DNA from: Dirofilaria immitis
Taxonomy: Eukaryota; Nematoda; Chromadorea; Rhabditida; Onchocercidae
Assembly (NCBI GenBank): GCA_024305405.1
Contig: JAKNDB010000109.1
Span: 5,642,001-5,706,000 of the forward strand
Length of the DNA: 64,000 bases
Reading direction: 5' to 3'
The notes beneath the pieces are model-generated. The model did not search any database and had not been told where the DNA came from. It was given only the letters and a program-made list of their open reading frames with translations. Positions 39,501-52,500 of the stretch are shown in pieces (position 1 is the first letter of the stretch; every line of letters begins with the position of its first letter). Both the position numbers and the translations under genes were made by a program.

Positions 39501-42500
39501 TAAAACTAAACTGTTACTTAATAAACGATAATGGTCACATTTAATGGATTTTTAAGCATTTCCAGTATTTCCAGTCTTTTGAAATCAAATAGATAACCTT
39601 GATCACCAATTTTTAACTTCACAGTTTAAAATGCTTCTCGAAAGTGTTCATTGCAGATCTTAATTCCGATCAGTGCTGTGACGCTGTCCAGAAGCATACA
39701 TCGCTACAAATATCGTTTAACTTTATTTAGTGCGTCAATTAAATAAAGATTGAAATAATCGCATTCTGCTAACTTCCCTAAGCAACAATGATAAGCATCA
39801 TCAGTGAATGAAGTTAATGCGGGGTACTGATGGGAGTTGAACAGAAAACCCGTCATTCTTTATTGTTATTATTTTGAAGCCACCACTAGTCATTCTTAGT
39901 TTATTGCTATTATTTTTGTTTCCATTTCCTTCCAGATATTAATTTCTAATTTTGAAATATTCTATATTCTTAAGCTTTAGATCCTATTTTGGAAGAAAAT
40001 AAAAAGTTTGTAAAGCTCGAAGATAGGGATCGAAAAAAAAACAGATCGTTATAAGTGATATTGAACGATTGGAAAACAGATGGAGCGAAATAAAGATATA
40101 GCAGCAGAGTTCAGTTCGACAAGCTTGAAGACTAATTACTGAAAAACTTAAAGAGGGTACTTATATGAATGAGGTCTAAACTTTTCACAACACCAGAAAA
40201 ATTAAGAGATAATCAAGTTGATGCGAAAATGGGCAGGTAAGAAAAGATAGAAGTTGCGCAACAGAACTGTTGATATAAAAGACAAGAAGTTTTCGAAAAC
40301 TACTTTTCACAAAATAGTTTTTGAAAAGACGAAACACTTCTTTGTACACATTTGTGATTGATTCACGATTTTCATTTCGTTGAATTCCAACAAATTATTC
40401 TTTTATTTGTATTACTATCATTTATTGTCGCAATTACCGTCATAATGATCATGCAAAAACGTCTCATTTATGCTGCTTGCCGGATGTTTTGTACAGGTTT
40501 GAAGAAGAAATAATCAAAAAGAATTGAAGAAAAATGAAAAGGTGACCCTAGGTATCATTTTTCTAAAAGTGAAAAGTTTAGAGACCTGGTTCTACTCGGT
40601 GAGATAATTGGTAAATGTAAAAACAAGTGGATAAGAAAAGAGAGAAGAAAAACAGGAAAGCAGAAAAGCAAGAGGTAGAATGAGGGAGATAGAAGAAGGC
40701 TATTATTCAATTAATATCATAATCCATCAGATATTCCAGGTTGGGATTTTGGTGTCTCATTAATAGATCCTAAATCTGAAATAGTAGAAGTAATGAGATG
40801 ATAAGCTAGTGTCTTTCATCAACTTTTCCATATCGCGAATTACCGGTAAGACAATTTTCATTTTCATTGTTATTTCCACTAACATCTTCGTTAAAATTTT
40901 GGATACGAAATACATATGGAAATATTAAATAAGTATTTTCATCTGTTTATTAATCTATTCATTTATTTCATTATTATATTTAGTCATGTTATGACAAAAT
41001 TAATCGCCCATTACTTACTTAACTGCAATTGTTTCGTATTATAATGTCATGCATCAAAATTCAACATTGCAAGCGTTTTGTGCGCACTCTGTTTTTATGA
41101 GACCAAAGATTCCTTGGAGAAGAAAAGTAATAAAGGAAACACTCGCATTAATAAAAATAATTTTTATTTATTATTTGATTATCAGTCTTGTAAGGTTTAG
41201 TGTGCTTGGATGTATTATAATTCTGTTCAACGTAATCTTATTATAATTTCTTCCTCCATGCTCATATACTTATGATAGTAATATACAATAAAAATTATGC
41301 CATCTTTCATGCAATGTTTAATGCAAGCTGTCAACTAAGTAAATAAGAAGTATTTTTGCTTCTTCACTGAGCGAATCAGGCCTACGATTACATTTTGTAC
41401 ATTAAGCAAAATAAGCTCGTATTATTCCTGATACTTTTAGTCTGACATAAATCAGCGCCTTCCTACTTATCTCTTCTATCTTAAACTCCAGAAATCATTT
41501 CCCGGAAATACAAAAATTATAAGTTATCACATGATAAGTGATTATTTCGTTAAATACCGCCTAAAGAAAAAGAAAGCAAGTTTGCTCTATGGCGGCGTGA
41601 CTTCTTTTTTAAAAAAGTAATCATTGTTATTATGACTATTCATTCTCGTAACTTGCCTCTGTTTTAGAAAATAATGAGTTATAAATAAAAATACTAAATG
41701 CATCCAATCCTATAGCTCAAATAATAGTAAGTTGTAATATTGTTTGTTTGTACAACAAGTCAGTAAAAAATCATTGCTGATCTTTAAACACAACTTCATC
41801 CTCATTACAATTTAGCCAGAGAGTAAGTTAGACAATTCATTTAAATCTACTTCGAAATACACAAATAAGTAGATATTTAGATGACAGTTGCGCAGATTTA
41901 CATTTTCATCTGTGCGAGAAAATATGGGATGAATAACTGTAGCAAAAAATAATGAAAAAATTGAATAAGATATGGCCGATTTATAAAAAAATTCTTCCAA
42001 AACGAACGTCGATAACATTACAAAGCACGGAGACAACGATATATAAATTTACGATTTTTCGGCAGTAATCTTTATGTCAGAAGCATCAGTCTAGAAACAT
42101 TTATTACATTTCTCAGAAACTTCCAAAATTTGTTCCAAACTAAATTTTACGTTTTCCTTGTTTTGAACCAATTCACATATTCCTTCTGCATATATCAGTC
42201 GAATTAGAACCGTTTATAAAAATTATTTTCAGATTGACGAATTTTGAATCTATCATACAAACTATACCAGTGTTTCCAAAAAGAACGCGAAGAATAATTC
42301 CGTACAAAATCGAGTTCGAAACGATTACGTTAGACATCAGCAAATTTGTATCAATTCACGTTCGCTAACCCAGCCGGTTGGCCAATTATTTTTATCAGTC
42401 TTTAGTTCTATTCTGAATTAAAATAGCGGCAAATAGAAGTACAGCTTTAAAGAGGTACATTTACCGCTCGAAGCTTTGGGAAATCATGTCGTATTTATAT

Positions 42501-43656
42501 AGTAAATACATTAACAAGATGGTAAATAGTTCATATAATTATTTTTACTCCATTACATATCCCATCATCAGAGATTTAGAAAAACTGTATATATAATTTG
42601 ATTGATACATTCATTGCAGCACCAAACAATGCTACCAAACTCTTCGATTTATCTAGCTCGCAGGCTGAGCAGTTTAATTGACTGAAGAATATTATATAAA
42701 AACACTATATGGATCTTGCACTGAAAAAAAAATTACGTGAAAATTGCGCATAATTCAACGAAAAATAAATAAATGAAACAGAAACTTGGATTTCAAAACT
42801 TGAAGTGGGTGAGAGTGTTCAGAAAAACATAAATTAAAAAGACGTAGAAAAATTAATTCCATTTCACAGTACTGCATTGAATATGGCTAAAGATAGAGAT
42901 TTTATTCCATTGTTACAATCTGAAATTACTGCAAAACAAATTTGGCAAGTGTGCTGATCGCCATTCTCTGCCTTTTTATTTCCTATCAGTCATATTTTTA
43001 GCAATACTCAATAATTATTTTTTTCATTAACAATTTCTCTGCTTTTCTGCAATAAATCTTTCCAAAAAAAAAAAAAGACAAAAACTACCACATAAAAGGA
43101 CATAAGATAAATGTCAACATAATCACTTATCCGTCCTTCTCTATTCAAAAATCACTTATCTATTAAATATTAACCACAACTGAATCCACCCAATCCCACA
43201 CACCTAAAAAACAACATTCAATTATGAAATTATTATCGAAAAATCACGATGAATTATTCTATTTCACATATCATTTTCTATTCATATGATTACCTATTTC
43301 TCAAAATTTTGCGACATCATGCATAATACAACGGTTGCTAATAGAACAATATGTTAAGAAGGATTAGCTACTCATATAAAACACACAGTTACTACAAAAG
43401 TCTAATCACTATTTTGATGACTGGCATGTTAAAAATAATACAAAATAAATTACAGAGAACATTGATTCAGCAATAGCAAAATACCAATTTCTCTAAATTC
43501 AGTGAATTTTTAAAGTTTATTGACAGATATATTAAACATTTGGTCTGGCGGAAAGTTTGAGACATGAATTGAAGATGAAATAGGAAAGAAAAAAAAGAAT
43601 AGGGACAAAAGAAGATATTTGAATATGACAAGAAAATTGAGATTGGATGACCATCA
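33501..43656. other. 10-kb interval without a supported gene
   Basis: apl-1 and the 193-aa membrane-protein gene converge on this stretch. I found no phase-consistent exon series. A 113-codon frame at 39098-39439 starts with TTG and resembles nothing known. A small GC-rich island at 36469-36490 contains CGGCC...GGCCG. A plus-strand AATAAA near 34579 is a candidate distal poly(A) signal for apl-1, about 1.1 kb after the stop. Otherwise plain AT-rich sequence. Confidence 0.5.
43516..43521 (-). terminator. Candidate poly(A) signal of the 193-aa membrane protein gene
   Basis: AATAAA on the minus strand about 135 bp beyond the stop codon. It fits in motif and distance; nothing else supports it. 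Confidence 0.4.
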
Positions 43657-45136
43657 TCAAATTGAATATAATTTCATCTGCTCCGTGATTTCTGATTTAT
43701 CATGTAAACCAAACTTTTCTGGCTCTTGCATGATCATTTTGCATATTGAATCCAGCTGCTTTTGCTGTATTAACTGCTCCTAAAAATTTTTAAAGCAATT
43801 GTGAACAAAAAAATTATTGAAATTTTTAAACCTAGAAACCACAGTAAGTGAATGACCAGAGGTAACAGGCGAATTATGTAAGACGAACTTTTATTTGCAT
43901 ACAGTTTTTCACATTTGCTTCACTTTTACTTACTTCTCAGAGAATTTTACAAAAGTTTACTGTAAAGTTCCACGATTCCTGACATAAGAACTAAAGGTAC
44001 CTCTCTTCGTTCATCCTCCGTCATAGCATTTTCCAGTTTTTTAGCTTTAGCCCATAATTTCGCTGTTGCTAACTTTCCATATAATTCGTTAAATGAGGCA
44101 ACTACTTCATTCGGCTTTTCGTAATAAAAATTATTGTTATGTTTCAGACATGAAGGATTTTTTGTTACACAAAACTAAAATGTATCGTTCAAACTAATCA
44201 TCAAAATTTCCAAAAGTAAGATTCTAAAAATTGGAAGAACCAATACACTAAACAGTATTGATCAAATTCTAAAAAATACATCGATTAAATGTTGTGTCAT
44301 ACCCAATATATATATATATATATATATAGAAATGAAATGATGATGACCGATTAGTGGAAAATTTATAAAAGAAGAATTTTGCAGTTTCATTTCAGTTTCT
44401 TAATAGTTCATATCCTTCGAAAATGACTCTTAACTACAGTGCTGGGAAGTATTTTTTCTTCAGCGATTCAGTACATTGAATATGAATAAAATACCAAAAA
44501 AACTCACTTTCAGCGTTGCATTTGCGTTCTTGTCCGTAATTCTTTGATGAACTTTATCTAGAATTGAACGGCTGAACCGACCACTAAGTACAATGTTATC
44601 AAACTGTTCTGAAAACATACGAGTGTAATGAAAATAAGCATGTTCTCCCGGTATGTTAAGCAATCTATAAGTTGAACTATTTAACTCTTGTCATTCACAA
44701 TAAGCCTTGCTTCCTGACTTATAAAAATTCCACTTCTTTAAGTGGTATTTTCGCCAAATATCTTATTTCTCACTATCAATAAAGATGATAATTTTCAGAT
44801 AATAAAGGGTAGGATAATACTGCTAGAAACTTATTACTTCGAAATATATCAACTGTTATTAAACAGCGCCAATACTGCTGAGCGAATGAAATGATACTGA
44901 AAAGTAAAATTTAGGAAAAAGCAATTGCATAGAACTATGAAAAATAGCATGCCTTTCCTCCGCGCTCGAAACAGTGCCCAGAAATACATCGAAACTGCAA
45001 TAGCGCAAAACGCTACTACGACGAGACACATTTTAGGATATTCTTGGAAGAAATTTGCATAGTTGTATGGTGGTAACGGGTGCATCACTGTATCTGGATT
45101 GCGCAAGTTCTCATCATAATCTTCAAATGTAAGCAT
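43657..45136 (-). CDS. Small single-pass membrane protein, 193 aa (unrecognised)
   Basis: Four exons on the minus strand, all phase-consistent: 45136-44953, 44608-44508, 44174-44001 and 43779-43657 (stop TGA), 194 codons including the stop. The N-terminal 36 residues are acidic and aromatic, followed by one hydrophobic segment at about 37-55 (CLVVVAFCAIAVSMYFWALF) and a basic stop-transfer RARRK. The rest is a soluble, charged, probably helical tail with Lys/Glu-rich stretches (KLWAKAKKLENAMTEDERRE). No cleavable signal is obvious, so residues 37-55 probably act as signal anchor. The first intron has GC (AAAG|GCATGC) instead of GT at its donor, and joining exon 1 to the others in phase requires it. 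I cannot assign a family. The gene is divergent from the ibtk gene, with start codons about 1.4 kb apart. Confidence 0.72.
44306..44328. repeat. TA dinucleotide repeat
   Basis: About eleven TA units in the second intron of the 193-aa membrane protein gene. Confidence 0.95.
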
Positions 45137-45150
45137 AACCTTTTTTTTTC

Positions 45151-45162
45151 CTAGAAAGATGG
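45151..45162 (-). promoter_or_regulatory. Acceptor just upstream of the membrane-protein start (probable trans-splice site)
   Basis: On the minus strand CATCTTTCTAG lies 14 bases before the ATG at 45136, with no coding exon in front of it. Either spliced-leader addition or an untranslated exon. Confidence 0.45.
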
Positions 45163-46510
45163 TTGGAATAAAATAAAAATTAACCAAGTGTTACTGCAGT
45201 GGGTTTAAGGGATGTTACTAATAGATTTAGAGTGTTCAGAGAGTGCGAATTCGTAATTTCAAGCCAATACATTAACTGTTGCCATGGATATAAGAAATGA
45301 TAGCTAAAGATAGCAGTTGATTTTGATGAAGGCACGAAAATTTCATCCAAATTTCATCCATAGTGATGCAAACATCCTCCATAAGCAACGTACTAATCGG
45401 TAAACCGTAATATGAGTGTCGATCAATCTGTATTAGACACTTCATGAGCATTCACAAACTTCTATTTAATTTCGGAGAGTAACAAAGAAAACTTGAAGAT
45501 TTCGATAAAAGAGCAGGAAAAAAATCAAATAGTAATTCTATGGTGCTTCCAATAACTTCATTATCCCCTCATTATCACTAAGAAAGTGCTGAAAGACAAG
45601 AAGCGAAGTTTTAATAGAGGATTCATAAAAAGCAAACCTCGTCATGCACCATCACAAGTAAGCATTGAATTGCAATGAACTGATTATCATCCGTAATCTA
45701 TCGATAACCGTCAGACTACACCTATATAGTGAGATTTTTTAGTTCATAACGATCACTTCTGGCAAGGCCGTGCGCGAACTCTGATTAACTTTAATTTGTA
45801 GTCTGTGCGGTTTTTCTGTGGTAAAGGCTTTTACTTGTTCGGCAGGAAAAGAAATAAGTGCCGGGAAGTGGACCAGGAAATTGCAGTAAGAATTATTCTG
45901 AAATAAATTGAGCATTTTAGATTGACTATTACTACATTACTTGCCATTAGCGTTATAGGCAAGGATGTTGGACTGCATTTTGTAATTACTGTTGCTTTCA
46001 GTATTTTGAAATTATTCTATTTCTGTGTGCATAATTTGATAACGTTTGTTATTTAGTGAACTGATGTAGTTCTAGGTATTTGGGCCTCCTTTTATAAGAG
46101 TTATTTCTGGAGGAATTATTTCTGGTTTTTATGTTACTAATGGATACTTTATGGAGAACAATCGCTAGAAAATATCCGGTATCTCGTCAAATCATCTTCA
46201 CAATTATTTTTTCCTTCCTAAGTCGCAGCATAAATTTGATGGTTTTATTGTAATCTACATATTTGTTGGATAATTCTTTGTTACATTCTCCAGCTCTCGA
46301 CTAAAAATATTGTATGAGTAACATTGTAAAAAGTGCATTAATGATGTGGAGAATAGCGGAGGCATAATTTAATTGAAAATAACAGGGAAGTGATTGTGCA
46401 AATGTTGCATAAAAGAAAGTAAACTACACGACTATATCTAATTATTCGAAAGAAAAGTGGCGTAGATTTAGTGTGTTAAAATATTTATAAATAAAGCTAA
46501 ATCAAGGCAT
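45163..46510. other. Divergent intergenic region
   Basis: About 1.35 kb between the minus-strand membrane-protein gene and the plus-strand ibtk gene. It should hold both promoters. The part around 45750-45900 is less AT-rich (ggcaaggccgtgcgcgaact). No exon, tRNA or clear TATA arrangement is seen. Confidence 0.4.
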
Positions 46511-46529
46511 TTCATTCTAGAAATTACGT
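46511..46529 (+). promoter_or_regulatory. Acceptor just upstream of the ibtk start (probable trans-splice site)
   Basis: TTCATTCTAG ends at 46520, nine bases before the ATG at 46530. Confidence 0.45.
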
Positions 46530-49500
46530 ATGGATGGCAGGTTCATGTCAGGATGTTTATATGGCCTTATTCAAGGTGAGATTTTATTTAATTTACTTAC
46601 CATCATTTGATTTTTGTTCTTAGACAATGTATATTTTATATGTTTTTCTTAAAACGTTTACTAGCTTATATGAAACATCAGTTTGTTTGGTATTTAATGT
46701 GTTTTGAAAAATGTTACATCATGAGAAGTCAAACGTTGCTTTTATATTTTAAGTTTTAAATATATTATAACAATCCGGAACACTGAGAAATTTTCTCTTT
46801 TTTACCTATTCTAATGATTCGAAACACTGAGTTGAACTAGTTATTCAAAAAATGGATTCAAAAAATAGTTTAATTCAAGAAAGCTAAGTTTATAAATAGA
46901 GAATGTTTACAGTTGGTTTTCAAAGTACATATTATTACCATAGAACAAGCGATTGCTTAATAAAGCATTAAAATCTGGATTTTAATTTTAGAATCTTAAT
47001 TTCAGTTCTGCCTTTTAGTATACTCCTAATCACATATGTTTCAGCAGATTTGAGTAAATTTGGTTGTGTTTCGGATGAACTAGCTCTTCAAATACGGACC
47101 ATTGCTATGGTCTGCGTCCAGGCAGTATATAAAGCAGATAAAGCATTTTGGCCACTTTCAAGCCTTCATTTGGCTGCATATTACAATTCTGTTGAGCTTC
47201 TTGAAATCCTACTGGAAATATTCGATTATAACGAAATCATGGTAAAGTAATCTTATCTTCGAAGTTATTTTCTTCTTGATTATTTAATGACAACTCTTGC
47301 AGACTTTAGAGGGATTAACACCCGCACAGTTAGCCGCAATGAAAGGACATCTGCGGGCACTGGCTGTACTTTATCGCAATGTCGGTATTAATATTTATTG
47401 TTGCGTCGGAGGATTTAGTGCATATGAATTTCTTAAAAATTTCGCAAAGTGCGAGGAAAAGGAAAAATTATGCTGCTTATGTAAGATTTTTTTAATAGAG
47501 GAAAGTAGAAATTTAATTTGGACAAGAATAACACACTGACATATTCGTAGAAGATATCAAAATCGTCGCAAATCTCGATGCATTCTGGTTCTTATGACTT
47601 CATACTTGTTTACTATTCCATTTATTTTTTATTACGACCTGCACTATCGTGATAAAGTTTATTGTTCCTCATAGCACGAATTTATGTTTGTGGTGACAAC
47701 GACACTCAGTCTTTGGGTGTCATGTATGGAAAGCATGCTACATATCCTGTTCCTGTGCAGTTTTTTGATGAGTCTAGCTTCGGAAAGGAAGTTACACAAG
47801 TATTTATTCGTTTTCATTGGTCTTTCTATGAAAGAATTGATCTCTTACGAAAATATCTTTATATCGTGAATATTATACTGAATTTCCCTGATTTTAAATC
47901 AGATGGTTCTTACATCACAGTTGAGTAAAGCGATATCCCCTATCCTTTATGATAAAAGATGAATTGAATTTATTTCTCACTCATTAATAGAGCAAATTTG
48001 CTGCATTTGTATTATCATTTTTCAGGTTTCTTTTGGAAAATACCATACCATTTACTTGATTGATGGGCGAGTATTTTCGTGCGGTTTAGGAAGATATGGG
48101 AAATTGGGCCATGGAGATGAAAAAGATCAGTTAAAAATACGGGAGATAAAATTTTTGGAATCAGTTGTTTGTGTTTGTGCTGGGCTGACACATTCGATCA
48201 TATGTACACGTAAGAAGGTTATCTAGTGATAAGTTTTGGTTTTTTTTTTTTTTTTTTATCGACAATATATTACTTTTCTATTCTCATTCGTTATCTATTT
48301 ACTAAATATCTACTCTGTTTTTAAAGAAACTATATTCGTAAAAAGACAATATAACAGACATTCGTGGTGAAGTGACCGTTTTTGATACTGTTTTCTAAGA
48401 TTTCATTTAGGATTGCTTCTACATTCGTTCACAGTACTACATGTAATCTTCTAATGCTTTTCAGATCATTGTATTCGGACTAAACAATAAAGGACAACTA
48501 GGGTTGGGCACGAAACAACTTGTTTTAATTCCAACAATTGCCAAGTTTTTTAAAGAAAATACAAGTTACATCACTGACTGTTCAACAAATGATTCACACT
48601 CTGTGATCATCATGAGTAATGTTCGTTTTCTTTCTTTGTATATACTTTCTATATTTTTCTTTACAATTTTGATTCGAAAAAAATGCATTTGCTGAAAAAA
48701 ATCGTGTACGTGTCTTCTAATGATTTTCAAATCATAATATTTTTCTTTTTAGATCATGGTAAAAAAAGGAAATATTCATCCTATTACGCTATTTTCAGTT
48801 TGATTTCTACGTTACTGGGACATCGAATGGCTTTTTGTGGCAAAAATATTCAGGCAATACATTTAGACATGTAAAAAATAATTACGCTCATCGAACATCA
48901 TCCATTTCAGCTACAGATTCATTTATGATTTCTATCAACTCTAAAGAAGATTCATCGAAGGTAATTTTTAGAAAAGCAATATACAGGTTTTTAGTTGATG
49001 ACATCAATATTTTTTCTGAGATTATGTCCTGTTTGGCTGCTATTCATAATCATATTAAAAATCTTATCACTATTTTTTCAGATAACGGTCAAGGCTGATG
49101 GTAAAAACTATTACATCACTAGTTCTATAAATATTAAAAGATGTATTGGAGTTTGTTATACTCCACAGTTGGCAAGTTTTTCTCCTTTTTGTTTCCAATT
49201 TTATCCTATATCATGCATTATTGTTATGGATTGTAATCTTAATTTGTTATCAGCATCAGGTAATGGTGTATTTGCTTGTACCTCATTGAAATGTTAAGAA
49301 TTTGAATATAACAATTTCAAATTTATTGCACAAAAATAGAATTATATCCCGAAGCTGTTTAGTAGTAGGTATTGATTTCGTCATCTTTGGATGTCTTAAA
49401 AAGTGTATTGTCTTTGGTGCGTGTCTAAAACTATTAGAAATCTAAAATCTTGCTGCAGATCACAGCTCTTTTTCAGTTAGTTCTCATTGTAGAGTGTTGT

Positions 49501-52500
49501 ATTTTCTGGTTTCAAGCATTTCTATGAAAATCATAATGCAGTAACATCTGAGCTATTCTTATTCGATTCGAAAATTCATGGCCTGCTTCTGATCCTTATG
49601 CTTTTACAATACCTTATTGAAAAGAAACATATTTGGGGTGACAAATGCAGATATTGCTCGAGATGGACAAATAATCATCGTTGACCATGTAGGTTTTTGC
49701 ACAGTAGATCAAAAGCACCAACAAAAAGTTCTAATGGCATAAAAACTTAACAGTTGAAAGATTTATGCTGGTTATAATTTTTTTTTTTTCGGATTACTAT
49801 TTTTGAGATGGGAGACGTTTATGAAGGAAATTTGGCACGTTATGCGCTGTTTTCGGATCCATATTTCGATAACGCTAGCAATGGTATACGTTTTTATATT
49901 TTTGGCATAGTCAGGAAATTTAAACATTTTTCGAAAAAAGGAAGTAGTGCAAAGAGAATGATATTGTTTCGAAGTTTCTTTCTAAAAATTTTAGTTTTAC
50001 GGAGGTAATCAGAAAGTAGACCAATCGAACAGTGCTCGGCATCAGTTACCATATTTTCGATAATAGTCGTTTTCCTTCAATAATATGGATACTAAATAAT
50101 GATCGGATATATTCTTTTATCATTTTTGTAATCATTCATCTTTTTTAAATCTTTTTTCATGTTACTTAATTTAGAAATGTTTAGTTTAGAAATGATATAA
50201 CTGGTCGCATTTGTAGCTTCTTCTTGGGTTGTTGATTATATAGTAAAGGTAAAGGTTAGTCGATTGTATGGGATTTTGCCTGCAAAGAATGCTTTTTAAC
50301 ACCAGATGGAAAAAACAAAGTATTGAATTTACTGGAAATCGACCCACGGTCAGTACTTCATCATACGGAAAATGTATCGAAAGTGGAAGTTAGTTAAATA
50401 TTTTTAGTGTTTTGTTCTCGTCTTTGTTTCCAGTGTTTTGTTTTTGAGAATCAAGATATAGGTTCTCGGATTCTTTGGAAGGAAGATTTAAGATTCGTCG
50501 AGGCATTGATTTAACGTCCCTAGCAACAAAATTATAGTACGTTCGGATTTGTTTGAAATCATTCTTGCTGCAATACTTGCAAGAATTGTAGTTAAATATT
50601 GTTACTGATAGTAATTGGTAGACTTTTTCAGATGGTGAATCCCATCAGTTTTTAGATAATTTTATAGCAACTGTAAAAACATTAGTCTTAGGTTCGTTAA
50701 ATATTATTATTTTTATGTGAGAGTTAAGAAAGTTTTCTAACAGAGTCTTGTTCTGCTCGTTCGTCTGAAGTATTGTGGGATGAAAATAGTACTGTATCGT
50801 CTTGTACGATCTCTCATGGTAAAGACCATAGGATGTTATAATATGTGAATTAAATATTCTTGCAGTTTCCAAATTGCAATATAGCTACAGTCATATGTAT
50901 GAGTGAAAACGGTGAAGAATTGGGACGCTATGAAACTTCTCTGTAAATTTTCATTATTTCGTCATATTTCATTGAGTCACTGAGTCTACTCTTATTTTTA
51001 CCACTAGCTTCTTTATTTCTGAATCAAAAATTTCTCCCATGACCAACTACTGTTGGTACTGAAAGTTTTCAGTTTAATATTTTGTCTCTCGCTTGCGAGA
51101 ATAATGGTCCTTATAGACGGAATACGTCACATTCATTGATACAGTGAATTTTAAATAATCGACTAAAGTTTTTTTTCTGTTATTATTTATCATGCAAATT
51201 TCCCTATTGTATTTAACATGCAAGAAAGAAATTGTTTCTTAATACAGTGACACTTAAGATTTAATCATCCATGAATTAATCAAGTATAATCCAGTTTTTC
51301 ATTTCAGAGAAGTCCTCAAATATGAGAGCGATGTGTGCTTATCGTATTTCGAAAGGTGGGCTAATGACAAAAAGAAAGAAATCCAGATTACGGCGAGGCC
51401 CGAGATTCTCGAGATATTTCTATCTTTTTGTTGTGAGCACTGTTTGCGTCCAGATTTAAGCATGCAAGAAGTGAGGAGATATAAAATCTTGTATTTAAGC
51501 AGTTTACCTTCTGCCATCGTCTTCATAAATTCTGAGCTGTCTAGCATAGTATGGCGAAACAGATGTTGGGTAGGGTTAAAATTAAGCGAATTATATCTGT
51601 CTGAAAGTCTCTGTAGATGGGAAAGGCTTGGTTGATTAATGAATAAGAATTCATTAATCGTCGAGATCATTTGCAACCATCCATTGTTAGGCAGAGCACT
51701 GAGAGCTTAGTTTCTGGATGACATACTTTCTATTTGGATGACATACTTTCGTGAGCGATTTAATGGCTTGTGTTTTTTTCTTTTTTCGTATCTCCTTCGC
51801 CTTTTTATAATAGCAACAAAAAATTTTGTTTGCTTTGCAGTTAATAGAATTATTAATATTTGCGGATAAGTTGTTATGTAAAAATTTCTTCAATATAATC
51901 AAGTATGAATTATTTAAACCACCATGTAAGTTTTTTTTTTCTTTTCCTTTCTTTTCTTTTCCTTTTTTTTACTTAATATAATGAAATGATTGACAAATTC
52001 AAGATTCGAAAATGTCGATTGTATAAGTTTACGATATACTTGGTGAATTACTTTTGCAGCTTTTCGTTTTCATTTCTCATTTTTGCCGACGAAGCTAATT
52101 CTTGCAGTTGAAATATCGAATTTGCGGGATCTTTTGGTGTGGCTCGCCATTTATCATCTATGGAGCTATATCAGAATTTAAGTGAACTTTGCGCAGCAAT
52201 ATTTCCGATACTTCTGGAAAATGGATTCGTTAATAAATTGTCACTCGATGAAATTGCATATATTGAGGACGCTTTTCGTTCATATGGCCTGAAAGATTTA
52301 GTTCGGAGTGTGGATCAGTTTGTAATCGCTTTGGCTTTGAAACTTTGTGGACTTGTTGTTCAAAAATAACGAATCTAATCCTGAAATTTATCTCACTTCA
52401 TTGTTTAATAATTTTTCAGGAAACAAGTATAACAAACTCGGTGGTTCCCGAAAAAACTATAGGAAATATCATTATGGATGTATTGGCAATTGTGAAAAAA

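Noticed and set aside
49176..49650. Open frame continuing after exon 49082-49175
   Set aside because: Treating this stretch as an intron gives QLANIARDGQIIIVDH, which aligns with the human IBtk RCC1-type region; the read-through does not.
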